Source: Paenibacillus naphthalenovorans (GTDB lineage: Bacteria > Bacillota > Bacilli > Paenibacillales > NBRC-103111). Taken from it: DNA of 64,000 nt. The stretch lies in NCBI RefSeq assembly GCF_900099895.1, contig NZ_FNDY01000021.1:1-64000 (forward strand). Direction: 5' to 3'. The translations under genes and the position numbers were made by a program. The notes beneath the pieces were generated by a model. The model did not search any database. It was not told the DNA's origin and saw only the letters and a program-made list of their open reading frames with translations. Below are positions 27,183-36,353 of the stretch, one piece after another (the stretch's first letter is position 1; each line of letters starts with the position of its first letter).

Positions 27183-27209
27183 ATCGCTCCTCCTTTCCAA
27201 ATCATTACA

Positions 27210-27845
27210 TTATTTTTTGGTAATCTTCACTTCAGCATTCATCCCTGGAAGTACATTGTCCGAGTAGTTGCTGATCGATATCTTAATCTGCACTTTTTGC
27301 GTTACTTTCGTGTAGTTGCCACTTGTATTGCTCACGGGAAGCAGCGAAAATACGGAATTCGTTGCCCGTCCGATCTCCTCTACCTTGCCTTTTAACGTAT
27401 TGCTCGAATCACCGTCAACCGTTACCTCGACGTCCGAACCGATTTGAATATCTTTCACGTCGGTTTCGTCAATATTGGCTACGATATACAGCTTCTTCAT
27501 ATCGATGAGCTGGGCTAAGGTTTGGCCGGGTTGAACCATTTGGCCTTCTTTGGCCTGGTTTTTCACAATAGTGCCTTCGAGCACCGGACTTACATTGACC
27601 GTCTTGGTTCCGTCACTCACTTGGCCCACAACTTTGGCTTTTGCGACCACGTCCCCTTCTTTCCCGTCCCAGTTAGTCAAGGTTCCTGCAGCCGGTGCGG
27701 ACAGGTTTATGATATCTCCTGCGACGCGCGCATCCTCTGTCTTAATATATTGTGAGCTTTGAAGATAGTAATAGAAACCTCCCATAATCAAAGCAACGAT
27801 GACGATAATGCCAATCAGATTGGCTGCAAACAAACGACCTTTCAT
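27210..27845 (-). CDS. emrA: EmrA-like HlyD-family membrane fusion protein
   Basis: About 211 residues: one N-terminal membrane helix (LIGIIVIVALIMGGFYYYL), then a biotinyl-lipoyl-like hairpin (TEDARVAGDIINLSAPAAGT, then LEGTIVKNQAKEGQMVQPGQ) and a beta-barrel domain. It is the short Gram-positive version without a long coiled coil. It should link EmrB to the outside or help substrate release. ATG 27845 follows GGAGGG, and a longer frame has no support. First gene of the emrAB operon, reading away from marR. Confidence 0.9.
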   Translation of the reverse strand: MKGRLFAANLIGIIVIVALIMGGFYYYLQSSQYIKTEDARVAGDIINLSAPAAGTLTNWDGKEGDVVAKAKVVGQVSDGTKTVNVSPVLEGTIVKNQAKEGQMVQPGQTLAQLIDMKKLYIVANIDETDVKDIQIGSDVEVTVDGDSSNTLKGKVEEIGRATNSVFSLLPVSNTSGNYTKVTQKVQIKISISNYSDNVLPGMNAEVKITKK

Positions 27846-27878
27846 AGGTTTTCTCCCTCCATACTTTAATATATAAAT

Positions 27879-27895
27879 TACTTTGTAACAAAGTA
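27879..27895. promoter_or_regulatory. Candidate MarR operator
   Basis: TACTTTGTAACAAAGTA is a 17-bp palindrome with a single unpaired centre base. It lies between the divergent emrAB and marR genes, 34 bp before emrA. MarR proteins bind such 16-20-bp AT-rich dyads, so it likely represses emrAB and perhaps itself. Confidence 0.65.
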
Positions 27896-28013
27896 TTTTA
27901 GAACAAAATAAATTTATCATAATAAAAAAAAGAATACAAATAGTAAAGTAATCCTGTATACTTAACTTATGTCATTTCATCGGGAAAGATGGGGATGAAC
28001 AAGGAAAATGGGA

Positions 28014-28487
28014 ATGCGAGATGGAAAAAAAGATATGACCGCGCAAATCGAAGCCATGGATCATTTTAATGAAACATTCTTGAGATATAAAATGAAATTG
28101 CTGGATGCCCATCATAAAGACCCGCAGCTTCGTATGAATGGCACCAAATATCATATACTGATAACGATATACCAGCGCCAAAGCTGCATGGTAACGGATA
28201 TTTCGCGGCATTTGCATTTGTCTTCGGGAGCTACTACGATTTCGCTGAATCAGTTGGAAAAGGACAATCTGATTGAGCGGCTGCGGAGCAATGAGGACCG
28301 GCGCACAGTCATGGTTACCCTCACTCCCAATGGAAAAAGGTTTATTGAAACGGTGCTGGACGTCCGAAACCGGCTGCTGGCCGAGATGATTGAGCCGCTT
28401 TCTTCGGAAGAACAAGATCAATTATTTCATATTATCGCTAAGATATCCCGACAGCTGGCCAAGAAGATCGCTTCCCATGAGCTGTAA
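28014..28487 (+). CDS. MarR-family transcriptional regulator
   Basis: A winged-helix repressor of about 157 residues. The recognition region is VTDISRHLHLSSGATTISLN, the wing is SNEDRRTVMVTLTPNG, and helices at both ends form the dimer. Members respond to phenolic or lipophilic compounds. AAGGAAA upstream fits ATG 28014 better than the ATG at 28008. Divergent from emrAB, which it should control through the dyad at 27879. Confidence 0.9.
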   Translation: MRDGKKDMTAQIEAMDHFNETFLRYKMKLLDAHHKDPQLRMNGTKYHILITIYQRQSCMVTDISRHLHLSSGATTISLNQLEKDNLIERLRSNEDRRTVMVTLTPNGKRFIETVLDVRNRLLAEMIEPLSSEEQDQLFHIIAKISRQLAKKIASHEL

Positions 28488-28538
28488 AAGATATCCTAAC
28501 CGCTTGGCCCGGGAACCAAAGTTGAAGGTGATACCATC

Positions 28539-29168
28539 ATGCTGCAGCTTATTGCTATGACCACGATGCTGATTGACCATGTCGGGTACATTTTTTTTCC
28601 TCATACGGATCTGTTCCGCATTATCGGACGCATTGCCTTTCCGCTCTACTGCTGGTTTCTGGTCCAAGGCTATCTTCACACGAGCAGCCTGAAAAACTAT
28701 ATGCGGAGGCTGTTCTGGCTGGCCTGCTTGTCGCAGATTCCGTATTCCCTGGCATTCGATGAGTGGGAATTAAATGTGATCTTTACTCTTTTGCTGTCGA
28801 TCGTTGGCTTATATGCAGCGGATCGCATCAAGGATGAGAAATATAAAGCCCTGCTGATGGCCGGAGTACTGCTTGCCGCCCTGTTGATACCTATGGATTA
28901 CGGGCTTTATGGGGTGCTGCTTGTTTTTCTTTACCGGTATTTTACCGGGTGGAAATTGATCGTTTATCATACGGCCCTGAACATGATGTTTATCGCCGTA
29001 TATGGAACGGGCGCCTGGATTCAATTATTTAGCCTGCTGGGGACTTTTCTGTTTGCTTATCCTATCCCTAATTACCAGATATCCATTAAAAAATGGTTGT
29101 ACCGCAGCTTCTATCCGGCGCATTTGTTCCTCCTGTTTATCCTCTATCTCTGGATGGAGCAATCCTAG
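28539..29168 (+). CDS. TraX-family membrane protein
   Basis: A 209-residue protein with six to seven helices. It matches TraX-like proteins: the opening LIAMTTMLIDHVGYIFFP with the conserved Asp-His, RIIGRIAFPLYCWFLVQGYLHT, and YPAHLFLLFILY at the end. F-plasmid TraX acetylates pilin, but chromosomal Firmicute members probably acylate other surface molecules. AAGGTGAT precedes the ATG. It starts 51 bp after marR and may share its transcript. A terminator follows. Confidence 0.85.
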   Translation: MLQLIAMTTMLIDHVGYIFFPHTDLFRIIGRIAFPLYCWFLVQGYLHTSSLKNYMRRLFWLACLSQIPYSLAFDEWELNVIFTLLLSIVGLYAADRIKDEKYKALLMAGVLLAALLIPMDYGLYGVLLVFLYRYFTGWKLIVYHTALNMMFIAVYGTGAWIQLFSLLGTFLFAYPIPNYQISIKKWLYRSFYPAHLFLLFILYLWMEQS

Positions 29169-29186
29169 ACTCTCTCCTGCCTAAAG

Positions 29187-29228
29187 CAAAAACGGGTCGA
29201 AGAGCAGCAGCTCTTTAACCCGTTTTTG
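29187..29228. terminator. Bidirectional terminator
   Basis: CAAAAACGGGT pairs with ACCCGTTTTTG around a loop that itself holds GAGCAGCAGCTC. It lies between the convergent genes at 29168 and 29238. Confidence 0.88.
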
Positions 29229-29237
29229 TTCATCTAT

Positions 29238-29483
29238 TCATTGCTCTTCCTTATCTTTGGATTCGTTGACCAACCGGTCATATTTGGCATATCGATCATC
29301 CACTTCCGAGGCCATTTGCCGAAACCTTCTGGTCTCTTCAAGCACCGGATCAATCTGTGCCTGAATGCGGATCTCGGTTTTGATCGGCAGCCGTTTGCGT
29401 GCGGCCTCCTTCGTATCCTCCTGCTCCATTTGGCCTTCCGTCAGTTTTTGCGCCAATTCTTCCTCCAGCTTTCTGGAATTCAT
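29238..29483 (-). CDS. Small charged coiled-coil protein, unknown
   Basis: 81 residues, almost all polar and helical, with no membrane segment or Cys. The heptad-like stretch KLEEELAQKLTEG and RRFRQMASEVDDRYAKYDRL suggest a coiled coil. AGGGGATG lies 7 bases before the ATG. Family not recognised. Confidence 0.6.
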   Translation of the reverse strand: MNSRKLEEELAQKLTEGQMEQEDTKEAARKRLPIKTEIRIQAQIDPVLEETRRFRQMASEVDDRYAKYDRLVNESKDKEEQ

Positions 29484-29556
29484 GGTTCTTCATCCCCTTT
29501 CGCCTTGTGTCAGATTCATCAAAGTCTTTTTATATCCTGTCCATACGAAAGAGCTG

Positions 29557-30284
29557 CTATAAGGCGGAGCCTGTTGAGCGGTTCAGCAGGAACGGGTCGG
29601 ACTGTTTTTCCAGCCGGTGAAGCAGGACATATACCGTTGCCAGCTCCAATGGCGCCGCGATGGCGGCAGCCAGACCGGTCAGTCCTCCGTTCAGATGAGG
29701 AATCGTAAAAACGAACAAAATCAATAAAGCGACGGAGAACAGCACAGATACCATTTTGCTCGCCATAATCGGTTTGGTTTTCCCCAGCAGCATGCATTTC
29801 CCGGCTAAAAAATCGATCCAGGGAAACAGCAAACTCTGTATGGACAATAATTTCAACAGCATCTGAACTTCCTGCAGCAACGGCCCGTGCACGCCAAGAA
29901 CACCTTCCAACAGCCATCTTCCCCCCTGCATCCGATGAGATCGTCAGGAGAAAAGCGGGCGATAATATGGATAAGCAGGCAACGACAATCAAAACATTGC
30001 GGCGATCCGACGAATAAAATTGGATAACAATTTGATGGATGGAAGCACAAATAAAAAGGAAGCAAATGCCGCGCCAGCTCAATGCTTTGATGGTCCCTTC
30101 GCTCCGGAAGGCGTTTTTTGAGGGCGGATCCTTCCCAGACGGAGACCATGCATTCGATGATCACGCCGACCATAAAAATGACAGCCCCGTATCTTCCGTC
30201 ATCGGTCCAGCCGTTCCGCGCCCAATGGAACATAAAACAAAACGATCCGAAGCACGTGTTCCCATCTCCATCCCCAATTATCAT
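29557..30284 (-). pseudogene. MATE-like membrane protein, N-terminally truncated with two frameshifts
   Basis: Three pieces of one polytopic membrane protein lie in three frames. The first runs from ATG 30284 (DDGRYGAVIFMVGVIIECMV). A second-frame piece comes near 30090-29950 (WRGICFLFICASIHQIVIQF and VLIVVACLSILSPAFLL). A third runs from 29931 to the stop at 29557 (LQEVQMLLKLLSIQSLLFPW, then LNGGLTGLAAAIAAPLELAT). The order and hydrophobic pattern resemble the C-terminal half of multi-antimicrobial extrusion exporters. The N-terminal half is missing. It begins four bases after the broken infC-like gene, so the two decayed together. Confidence 0.65.
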
Positions 30285-30287
30285 TGA

Positions 30288-30790
30288 TCAATCAAGCTGT
30301 GGGCTGTCGTGCTCTCCTTCAGACCGGATCGATTTGAACGGCAGCTTGCTTACCGCTGATCTGAATCGCCGTTTTTTACGGCCTGCCGTGCTGAGATCCC
30401 GCAGTATATCCTCTAAAAGCGCTTTTCCCCTCCCCTCTTCTTTCCCTTGCGCCCGGACAACGAACATCACCGAATCGCCGGATTTCAGGATTTTCTGTGC
30501 CTGCTGCAATTTGGTCTCGTAGTCTTGCTCTTCAATCCCGGGTGTAAGACGAATCTCCTTCAGCTTGGGCACGCGATCCTGCTTCCGGGCTGCTGCGCCT
30601 CCTGCCTGGCCGCTCCTGCACCGATCAGCCTGCATGGCGGAGGACTGCTCATGAATGAGGTGCATACCAAATCAACCTTGAGTTTTTGGGCCATGGCCAG
30701 AGCTTTTTTCGTCGGGACGATGCCCAGGTCTTCCCCGTTTGGTCCTGTGAGGTGAAACTCGGAGGCTTTATTTTTTTCGTTCATGATCAT
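30288..30790 (-). pseudogene. Second infC-like gene (translation initiation factor IF-3) with a frameshift
   Basis: Codons 1-60 or so read an IF-3 N-terminal domain (NEKNKASEFHLTGPNGEDLG, KALAMAQKLKVDLVCTSFMS, SPPPCRLIGAGAARQEAQQ). A one-base slip near 30590 moves the C-terminal domain to another frame, where it continues intact (RKQDRVPKLKEIRLTPGIEE, LKSGDSVMFVVRAQGKEE, LLEDILRDLS) to 30288. IF-3 is normally encoded with rpmI and rplT, which are absent, so this is a stand-alone paralogue that is broken. Programmed frameshifting is not known for IF-3, so mutation is the simple reading. Confidence 0.85.
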
Positions 30791-30853
30791 TGTCAGCGCA
30801 CCTGAACTTTCTCTATAATGAACCCATATTACCGTGTAAAAGGAGATTTTTCA

Positions 30854-31165
30854 ATGAGTCAAAACGAACTTGAGCAACAAATCATTCGCAACTACCAGCG
30901 CGACGAGCAAATGATGATTCTTGTGTTTGCCCAGTGGTGCGTTAATCATGATCTCGATCCGGCCGCATTGTACCGCCGTGCCTATCCGCAGCAAGACGCT
31001 AATCCTTCGCTGCAGCAGGCGATCGCATTGACCGTGCCTAAAGAAGAGGCCGGCGAAATTGCCGATGAAACGCTGCTGGGCGTCTTGTCGCTTTTCGGTA
31101 ATGATGAACTCGCCATGGTCGTCACTGAGGAAATTCAAAAGCGTCCGCGCGTCGCCAAAAAATAA
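30854..31165 (+). CDS. Small conserved soluble protein, unknown
   Basis: About 103 residues, predicted all-helical and acidic (MSQNELEQQIIRNYQRDEQM start; DPAALYRRAYP; ADETLLGVLSLFGNDELAMV). AAAAGGAG lies 7 bases before ATG 30854, which is preferred over the frame from 30818. No family was recognised. It reads divergently from the infC-like pseudogene and ends at a terminator. Confidence 0.65.
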   Translation: MSQNELEQQIIRNYQRDEQMMILVFAQWCVNHDLDPAALYRRAYPQQDANPSLQQAIALTVPKEEAGEIADETLLGVLSLFGNDELAMVVTEEIQKRPRVAKK

Positions 31166-31254
31166 GACCCAACCGATCGTCGGCAGAGCTTAAACGCGCC
31201 GCCCAATTCCATTTGTTCTCCTATCCGGGCTTGTCATTTCCGCATGCAAATAGC

Positions 31255-31304
31255 GCAAACCAAAAGTCTGCCAGGCCCGGTACCGGAACAGATTTTTGGT
31301 TTGC
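31255..31304. terminator. Bidirectional terminator
   Basis: GCAAACCAAAAGTCTG pairs with CAGATTTTTGGTTTGC (one mismatch), with an inner CCCGGTACCGG. It lies between the convergent ends at 31165 and 31325. Confidence 0.8.
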
Positions 31305-31324
31305 AAAGTGGTAAATGAAATCCA

Positions 31325-33184
31325 TCAGATTTTCATGGCTTGTTTCTTGATCCGAATTTGAACACTCGTTCCTTCTCCCGCTTCTCCGGATGAACGAATG
31401 ATCATCCGATAGGAGCAGCCATATAGCATTTTGAGGCGGGAATCCACGTTTTTCATCCCGTATCCGGAAGAGGAAATAATCTCCTCCTCCAGAACGTCGC
31501 CATTCAACAATTCCCGTTGTTTATTCAACTGCTCCACCGTCATCCCCACTCCGTTATCGGAGACATCGACGACGACCTCATCTTCTTCGAGATAACCCGT
31601 GATCAGGAGCAGACCCTTCTTTCTCAAACGCCGCATCCCATGGACAATCGCATTTTCGACAAGGGGCTGCATCACCAATTTACCGATCGTATATTGGGCT
31701 GCTTCATCAGCCAAATGAAGGGTAAAATCGAAGCGTTCTTCAAACCTGATTTTTTGAATTTGCAGATAGACGCGCACCATTTCAAACTCTTCGGCCAAGG
31801 TTATGGTTTCCCGGCCCTGGCTTAAAATCATGCGGAACAGCTTGGACAAGCCGCTGACCATCTCGCTGATTTTGGGCTGTTCATTCTCCTGAGCGAGCCA
31901 ATGAATCGAATCCAGTGTGTTGTATAAAAAATGAGGATTGATCTGATATTCGAGAACTCTGAGCTCAAACAGCCTTTTTAAGCGCTGCTGCTCTTTCAAA
32001 TTCGTCATCAATTCCTCGATTTCGGACGCCATCAGATTGAATTGATCTCCGATGATGCGGATCTCGTCGTTTCCCTTGAGCGAGATTCGCGTTCCCCACA
32101 TGTTTTGACCGAATTTACGCATGGCCTTAATCAGCTGCCTGAGCCGTTGAGACAGTATTTTCGTCGCCCACAAGGATACGATCAATGCAAGAAATAGAAA
32201 AATCACATAACCGTAAATCAGTTTATTCCGAATTTCTTTCGTTTCTTTATGGATAAATTCCTTGTCAAGCCCGACAAAAAGATAGTCCTGCTGGTCCATC
32301 CGCATGAGAACGGTTCTCCATATGCGGCCGTTTAGGCGAACTTCCGTCAGCTTGGATGCGATATCCCCCGCTGCTTGATCGATCAGAGGGCCGGTGCCGC
32401 CCTGGATTTTCTTATTGTCGTATACCATCCACCCGTTTTCCGATGCATGGATCATGCCGAACATCATTTGGCCGTAATAATTGTAGGTCTCAAAGGAGCT
32501 GCGAACGGCGTCCAAAGAAAGATTCACAATAACGTAACCGATCATCTCGGTCGGCTGCGTTACGCCATAGATTTTACGCGCGATGGTGATCATATCCTTG
32601 TTTTTGATTAATGCATCGCTGACGCTCCATGCCAAACCGGACTGCTCCGCCGAGATCACCGTCTTAAACAGCTCGGAACGCTCCAAATCTTCAGGATAGA
32701 TCCGGTAATTTTCGGACGTATTCAAATATACTTCTCCGTTCATATCGATGATGGCGATGGAAAAAATATTGTTCCAAACCAACCGGGATCTGGACAGCAG
32801 GTTCCTCATGGTGTGCTCGTTGGCGTATCTCTCCTGTAGACGCACATTTTCATCAAGCGGGCGGCCGGCATCTCCCTCCTCCATGGTTTTCTTGGCCGAG
32901 GCTAATATCCTCTGCACGTCGGGGTCAATCAGAATCTGGTTCGTCAAAGTGGTCACATCGTTAAAAATAGCCCGTATTTCTCTGCTTGCCGCATGCTCCA
33001 GCACATACAGCGTATTGTTCATTTCCGCCTCTTTTTGTTCGATCTGATCGGACATCAATTGGGCGATGACAGCAATCAACAGCAGATTCGGAACCGAAAT
33101 GATGAGGATGAGCTTAATGAAAATTTTACTGTTGAGTGTGGTGTACCATCGAGAGAGATGTCTGAACAGCGGTTTAAGCATAGG
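31325..33184 (-). CDS. YesM-family sensor histidine kinase
   Basis: About 619 residues. TM1 is about 17-38. A large extracytoplasmic sensor (40-320) is followed by TM2 (LIYGYVIFLFLALIVSLWA), HAMP, then His_kinase with the YQINPHFLYNTLDSIHWLAQ phospho-His motif and HATPase_c (QPLVENAIVHGM, DNGVGM, GYGMKNVDSRL). This type pairs with AraC-type regulators and controls carbohydrate transport operons. The start at 33184 lies inside the end of the YesN gene (11-bp overlap), so the two are coupled. It likely senses the sugar imported by the ABC system upstream. Confidence 0.92.
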   Translation of the reverse strand, partial: PMLKPLFRHLSRWYTTLNSKIFIKLILIISVPNLLLIAVIAQLMSDQIEQKEAEMNNTLYVLEHAASREIRAIFNDVTTLTNQILIDPDVQRILASAKKTMEEGDAGRPLDENVRLQERYANEHTMRNLLSRSRLVWNNIFSIAIIDMNGEVYLNTSENYRIYPEDLERSELFKTVISAEQSGLAWSVSDALIKNKDMITIARKIYGVTQPTEMIGYVIVNLSLDAVRSSFETYNYYGQMMFGMIHASENGWMVYDNKKIQGGTGPLIDQAAGDIASKLTEVRLNGRIWRTVLMRMDQQDYLFVGLDKEFIHKETKEIRNKLIYGYVIFLFLALIVSLWATKILSQRLRQLIKAMRKFGQNMWGTRISLKGNDEIRIIGDQFNLMASEIEELMTNLKEQQRLKRLFELRVLEYQINPHFLYNTLDSIHWLAQENEQPKISEMVSGLSKLFRMILSQGRETITLAEEFEMVRVYLQIQKIRFEERFDFTLHLADEAAQYTIGKLVMQPLVENAIVHGMRRLRKKGLLLITGYLEEDEVVVDVSDNGVGMTVEQLNKQRELLNGDVLEEEIISSSGYGMKNVDSRLKMLYGCSYRMIIRSSGEAGEGTSVQIRIKKQAMKI

Positions 33185-34709
33185 AACCGGATTCCTCTTT
33201 GTAGTCTGATGGATTTTTACCGACCCATTTCTTGAAGTAGCTGCTGAAATAAAGGGGGTTCTCGTAGCCGACCTTCTCCGCAATTTCGGATATTTTCAGA
33301 TCGGTGTTGTTTAACAGCTGCTTGGCTTTTTCCATACGCGTCTTTGCCAGGTACTGCATGCAGGAAAAACCGGTTTGTTTGCGGAACGTTTGCGTCAAAT
33401 AATTGGGATGAAGCGAAACGACATCGGCAAGAGATTGAAGAGTAAGCGAATAATCGTGGTAATGCTGTTCTATGTACGCGGCTACCTTGTCAACAACATC
33501 CGAGGCTGCGCCGGTTTTCGTCACCGTACCGCGGCTGATCACGCAAGCTTCCAGCCACCGCTGCATTCGTTTGGCCGCTACAGCCATGGAGTGCCGGTGC
33601 AACTGCGGCAATGCGGGGCACTGCAGTCCCAGTTCCTGAAACAGTTTTTCCACGGAGACCGCAAGCTTATAAAAGCCTTGCAGCGCATGAGCGTCCCCCG
33701 CATTGCCCGCCATGAGCATCCGAAGAAATTGCCGCGCTGATAAAAGCGCCTCTTCCGTTCTGCCCGTGCCAAGCGCCATGCGGAATTTTTGCTCCTCCTC
33801 CAACGGATAGGAAGGTTCCCCCAAGGAATGGGCTTCCAATAGATCATAGGCTTGACTTACGGATTGCGGAATCCGGACAATGCCGCGAACAACCGTTCCC
33901 ACGGCTGTGGCCACAGGAATGCCAAGCACCTTGTCGGCCAGAAGAGCAAAATTCTGAATGCTGTCGCATGAATTTGAGTCCGCAGGCTGAATGCCGAACA
34001 CCAGCGTTCGTTCATCCTTAATCAAGACAAAGCCTTTGACGTCTCCGAGGACGGTTTCGCCAAACAGATGCTTGGTTCCGGTGCAGTACAGCAGCAAATC
34101 CCGCTGCGACAGCTCCGGCTCGCTTTTCTTCAGCCGGACGACGCCGCCGAAATACTCCCCATCGAGTGGAAAGTTAAAGCAGTCGGCATTCTCCTTTAGT
34201 TCCGCCATGGAAAGGAGCTTGCCTTCCAGCAAATCCGATAGAAGCTTCTCCCGCACATAGCTCTCTGTGTTGGCTCGTGACGGTTTGCCCGCGTGCTGTT
34301 GAGAGGCAAAGCGCAAACGCGCCTTCATGATGTCCTCTCGGATCGCGCATAAGATGCCATGCAGCTCTGCCGGCTGCACAGGCTTAGTAATATACCGGCA
34401 TACCTTTAAATCTATGGCTTTTTGCGCCAGTCTGAAATCTTCATGACCGGACAATATCGCGCAGGGAATACCCGGATAACGTCTGTTCACCTGTTCGATC
34501 AATTCGATGCCGTCCATAAACTGCATATAAATATCCGTGATGATCAAATCGGGCAAAACCTTGGCTGTCTCGAGCCATTGCAAGGCCGTTTCCCCATCGT
34601 CTGCCGTACTCAATACGCGGAATCCATCGTTCAGCTGGGCAATGGCCCTCTCTATCCCTTTTCTGATTGCCTGTTCGTCTTCGACCACTAGAATGTTCAT
34701 TTCAGACAT
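33174..34709 (-). CDS. YesN-family AraC-type response regulator
   Basis: About 511 residues. The receiver (1-125) has D10/D11-type acids in VVEDE and phospho-acceptor D59 in DLIITDIYMQFMDG. A poorly conserved middle part (130-400) follows, and the C-terminus has two AraC helix-turn-helix units (SLADVVSLHPNYLTQTFRKQ; KISEIAEKVGYENPLYFSSY). TGGAGGGG lies 5 bases before ATG 34709; the ATG at 34700 is an alternative. It should activate the sugar operon at 34864-40520 in answer to YesM. Confidence 0.92.
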   Translation of the reverse strand: MSEMNILVVEDEQAIRKGIERAIAQLNDGFRVLSTADDGETALQWLETAKVLPDLIITDIYMQFMDGIELIEQVNRRYPGIPCAILSGHEDFRLAQKAIDLKVCRYITKPVQPAELHGILCAIREDIMKARLRFASQQHAGKPSRANTESYVREKLLSDLLEGKLLSMAELKENADCFNFPLDGEYFGGVVRLKKSEPELSQRDLLLYCTGTKHLFGETVLGDVKGFVLIKDERTLVFGIQPADSNSCDSIQNFALLADKVLGIPVATAVGTVVRGIVRIPQSVSQAYDLLEAHSLGEPSYPLEEEQKFRMALGTGRTEEALLSARQFLRMLMAGNAGDAHALQGFYKLAVSVEKLFQELGLQCPALPQLHRHSMAVAAKRMQRWLEACVISRGTVTKTGAASDVVDKVAAYIEQHYHDYSLTLQSLADVVSLHPNYLTQTFRKQTGFSCMQYLAKTRMEKAKQLLNNTDLKISEIAEKVGYENPLYFSSYFKKWVGKNPSDYKEESGSYA

Positions 34710-34730
34710 ACTCCCCTCCATTGTCAAAGA

Positions 34731-34773
34731 CGGCGCAGCAATGGGCCAATCCCTTTCTCATTGCTGCGCCGTC
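34731..34773 (-). terminator. Long hairpin at the end of the sugar operon
   Basis: ACGGCGCAGCAATG pairs perfectly with CATTGCTGCGCCGT, 14 bp with a 15-nt loop. It lies between the sugar operon and yesN-like gene on the minus strand. Only a weak T-run follows, so it may attenuate rather than fully stop. Confidence 0.65.
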
Positions 34774-34863
34774 CGTATGTCTGCCTGTACAGCAAACCAG
34801 GATCCTGCTTGTTTATTATCGGACATAATCTATACTATACAGGAAACGGGCAATAATAAATCA

Positions 34864-35829
34864 TTAATTTGCCCAATACATTTCTCCAGTTGTCTCCGTA
34901 ATCAGCACTTCTTCAAGAAAGCGGACCGCTTTGATAAAGCCTTCTTGTACGGACATGAGCCCGTCTTCGTGTTCGATGCTGATCGCTCCGGTATAGCCCA
35001 CCAGCCGCAGGGTGCTGATGATCGCTTTCCAAGTGTCGGCTCCGTGCCCGTAGCCTACCGTCCGGAAGGCCCACGAACGGGCGGATATATCCTTATATGA
35101 CTTCGTATCCAGCACGCCATTGAGTGCGGTACGATTAGGGAAGATTGCCGTATCCTTGGCATGAAAATGATAGATCCGGTCCTGGAGCGCCAAGATGGAC
35201 GATACCGGATCCATGCCCTGCCAGAACAGATGGCTGGGGTCAAAGTTCACGCCGACCTGCTCTCCCCCGATATCGCAAAGCCGTAATGCGGTTTCCGTGT
35301 TGTACACCGCAAATCCGGGATGAGGCTCAACGGCAACCTTGACGCCGTGCTCACGGATAAACGAGCTCATCTCTTTCCAATACGGGGTCACCTTTTCCCG
35401 CCACTGCCACTCTACGATTTCCGCAAAATCGGTAGGCCAAGGGCACGTAATCCAAACGGGGCGCTGCGAGGTTTCCGATTCGCCCGGGCATCCGGAGAAG
35501 TTGACGACCGTATGGACACCGAGCCGCTGGGCCAACCTAATCGTGTTTTGAAAATCGCGATGATGCTCCTCGGCAACGATTTTGTTGGGATGAAGGGGAT
35601 TTCCGTGGCAGCTCAGCGAGCTGATTTCCAGCTTGTATCGGTCAAGCAATTGGCGGAAGCGCTCAATTTCTCCCGGGTTATTCAGCAATTCCTCCGGCTT
35701 GCAGTGATGGTTGCCCACATAGCCGCCGGTTGCGATTTCCACGGTTTGAACTCCGCATTCGGCTGCATAAGCGAGAGCCTCTTCCAATGTTTTTCGTCTA
35801 AACAAGGTAAGGAAAACGCCTAATTTCAT
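34864..35829 (-). CDS. Sugar phosphate isomerase/epimerase (TIM barrel, xylose-isomerase-like)
   Basis: A 321-residue AP-endonuclease-2-type TIM barrel, the fold of IolE/IolH, hydroxypyruvate isomerase and sugar 3-epimerases. Likely metal ligands are the Glu of VAVEPHPG, Asp/His of VNFDPSHLFW, His of YHFHAKD and the Glu near the end (AISIEHED). It is the last gene of the operon, next to Gfo/Idh/MocA dehydrogenases, so an inositol-like or oxidised-sugar pathway is likely. GGGAG precedes the ATG. Confidence 0.88.
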   Translation of the reverse strand: MKLGVFLTLFRRKTLEEALAYAAECGVQTVEIATGGYVGNHHCKPEELLNNPGEIERFRQLLDRYKLEISSLSCHGNPLHPNKIVAEEHHRDFQNTIRLAQRLGVHTVVNFSGCPGESETSQRPVWITCPWPTDFAEIVEWQWREKVTPYWKEMSSFIREHGVKVAVEPHPGFAVYNTETALRLCDIGGEQVGVNFDPSHLFWQGMDPVSSILALQDRIYHFHAKDTAIFPNRTALNGVLDTKSYKDISARSWAFRTVGYGHGADTWKAIISTLRLVGYTGAISIEHEDGLMSVQEGFIKAVRFLEEVLITETTGEMYWAN

Positions 35830-35858
35830 CGTATACTCTCCCTTCGGACACTACCGTT

Positions 35859-36350
35859 TTAATTGATGCTGTCGATGCGAACCCAGCTTTTCTTCGTCGA
35901 GGAGGTTTCAACGGCCTCCAGAACGATTTGATTTTTAAACCCGTCTTCAAAATTGGGAGCGGGCTGATAGCCTTTGGCGATCCCGTTCATCAGCTCATGC
36001 ACCAGGTTGATAAACGTATGCTCATATCCGATAATATGCGCTGCAGGCCAATAAGCTCCGGCATAGGGGTGATGCTCTTCCGTGCAGTTGATCAGCCTGT
36101 ACCCCTGTAATCCCGGCTCGTCGTCGGCAAAATACACTTCAAGATTGTTCATATTCTCCAAATCCCAGCGGATGGATGCTTTCTCCCCGTTGATCTCAAA
36201 GCGCTTGCCGTTTTTATTTCCGCCTGCGAATCGGGTCACTTCGAATGTCCCGAGCGCTCCGTTCTCGAACCGGGCGATAAAGACCGAGGCATCATCGACG
36301 TCCACCTTCCCTTTGGTGCCGCTTTTTCCATAAATTTGTAGCCGATGATC
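35859..36350 (-). pseudogene. C-terminal fragment of a Gfo/Idh/MocA oxidoreductase
   Basis: The reading frame continues from a stop near 36350 through IYGKSGTKGKVDVDDASVFI to 35859. It encodes only the substrate-binding beta-sheet half (FENGALGTFEVTRFAGG; EVYFADD; HPYAGAYWPAAHIIGYEH). The roughly 240-residue Rossmann half with the NAD motif is gone, and the fragment begins right after the permease stop. An intact Gfo/Idh gene of a different subgroup heads the same operon. Internal ATG/GTG codons could still yield a short protein, but it would have no NAD site. Confidence 0.85.
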
Positions 36351-36353
36351 GTA

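Noticed and set aside
30288-30790. Programmed frameshift in the infC-like gene
   Set aside because: IF-3 is not known to use frameshifting and no slippery run was noted; mutation is simpler.
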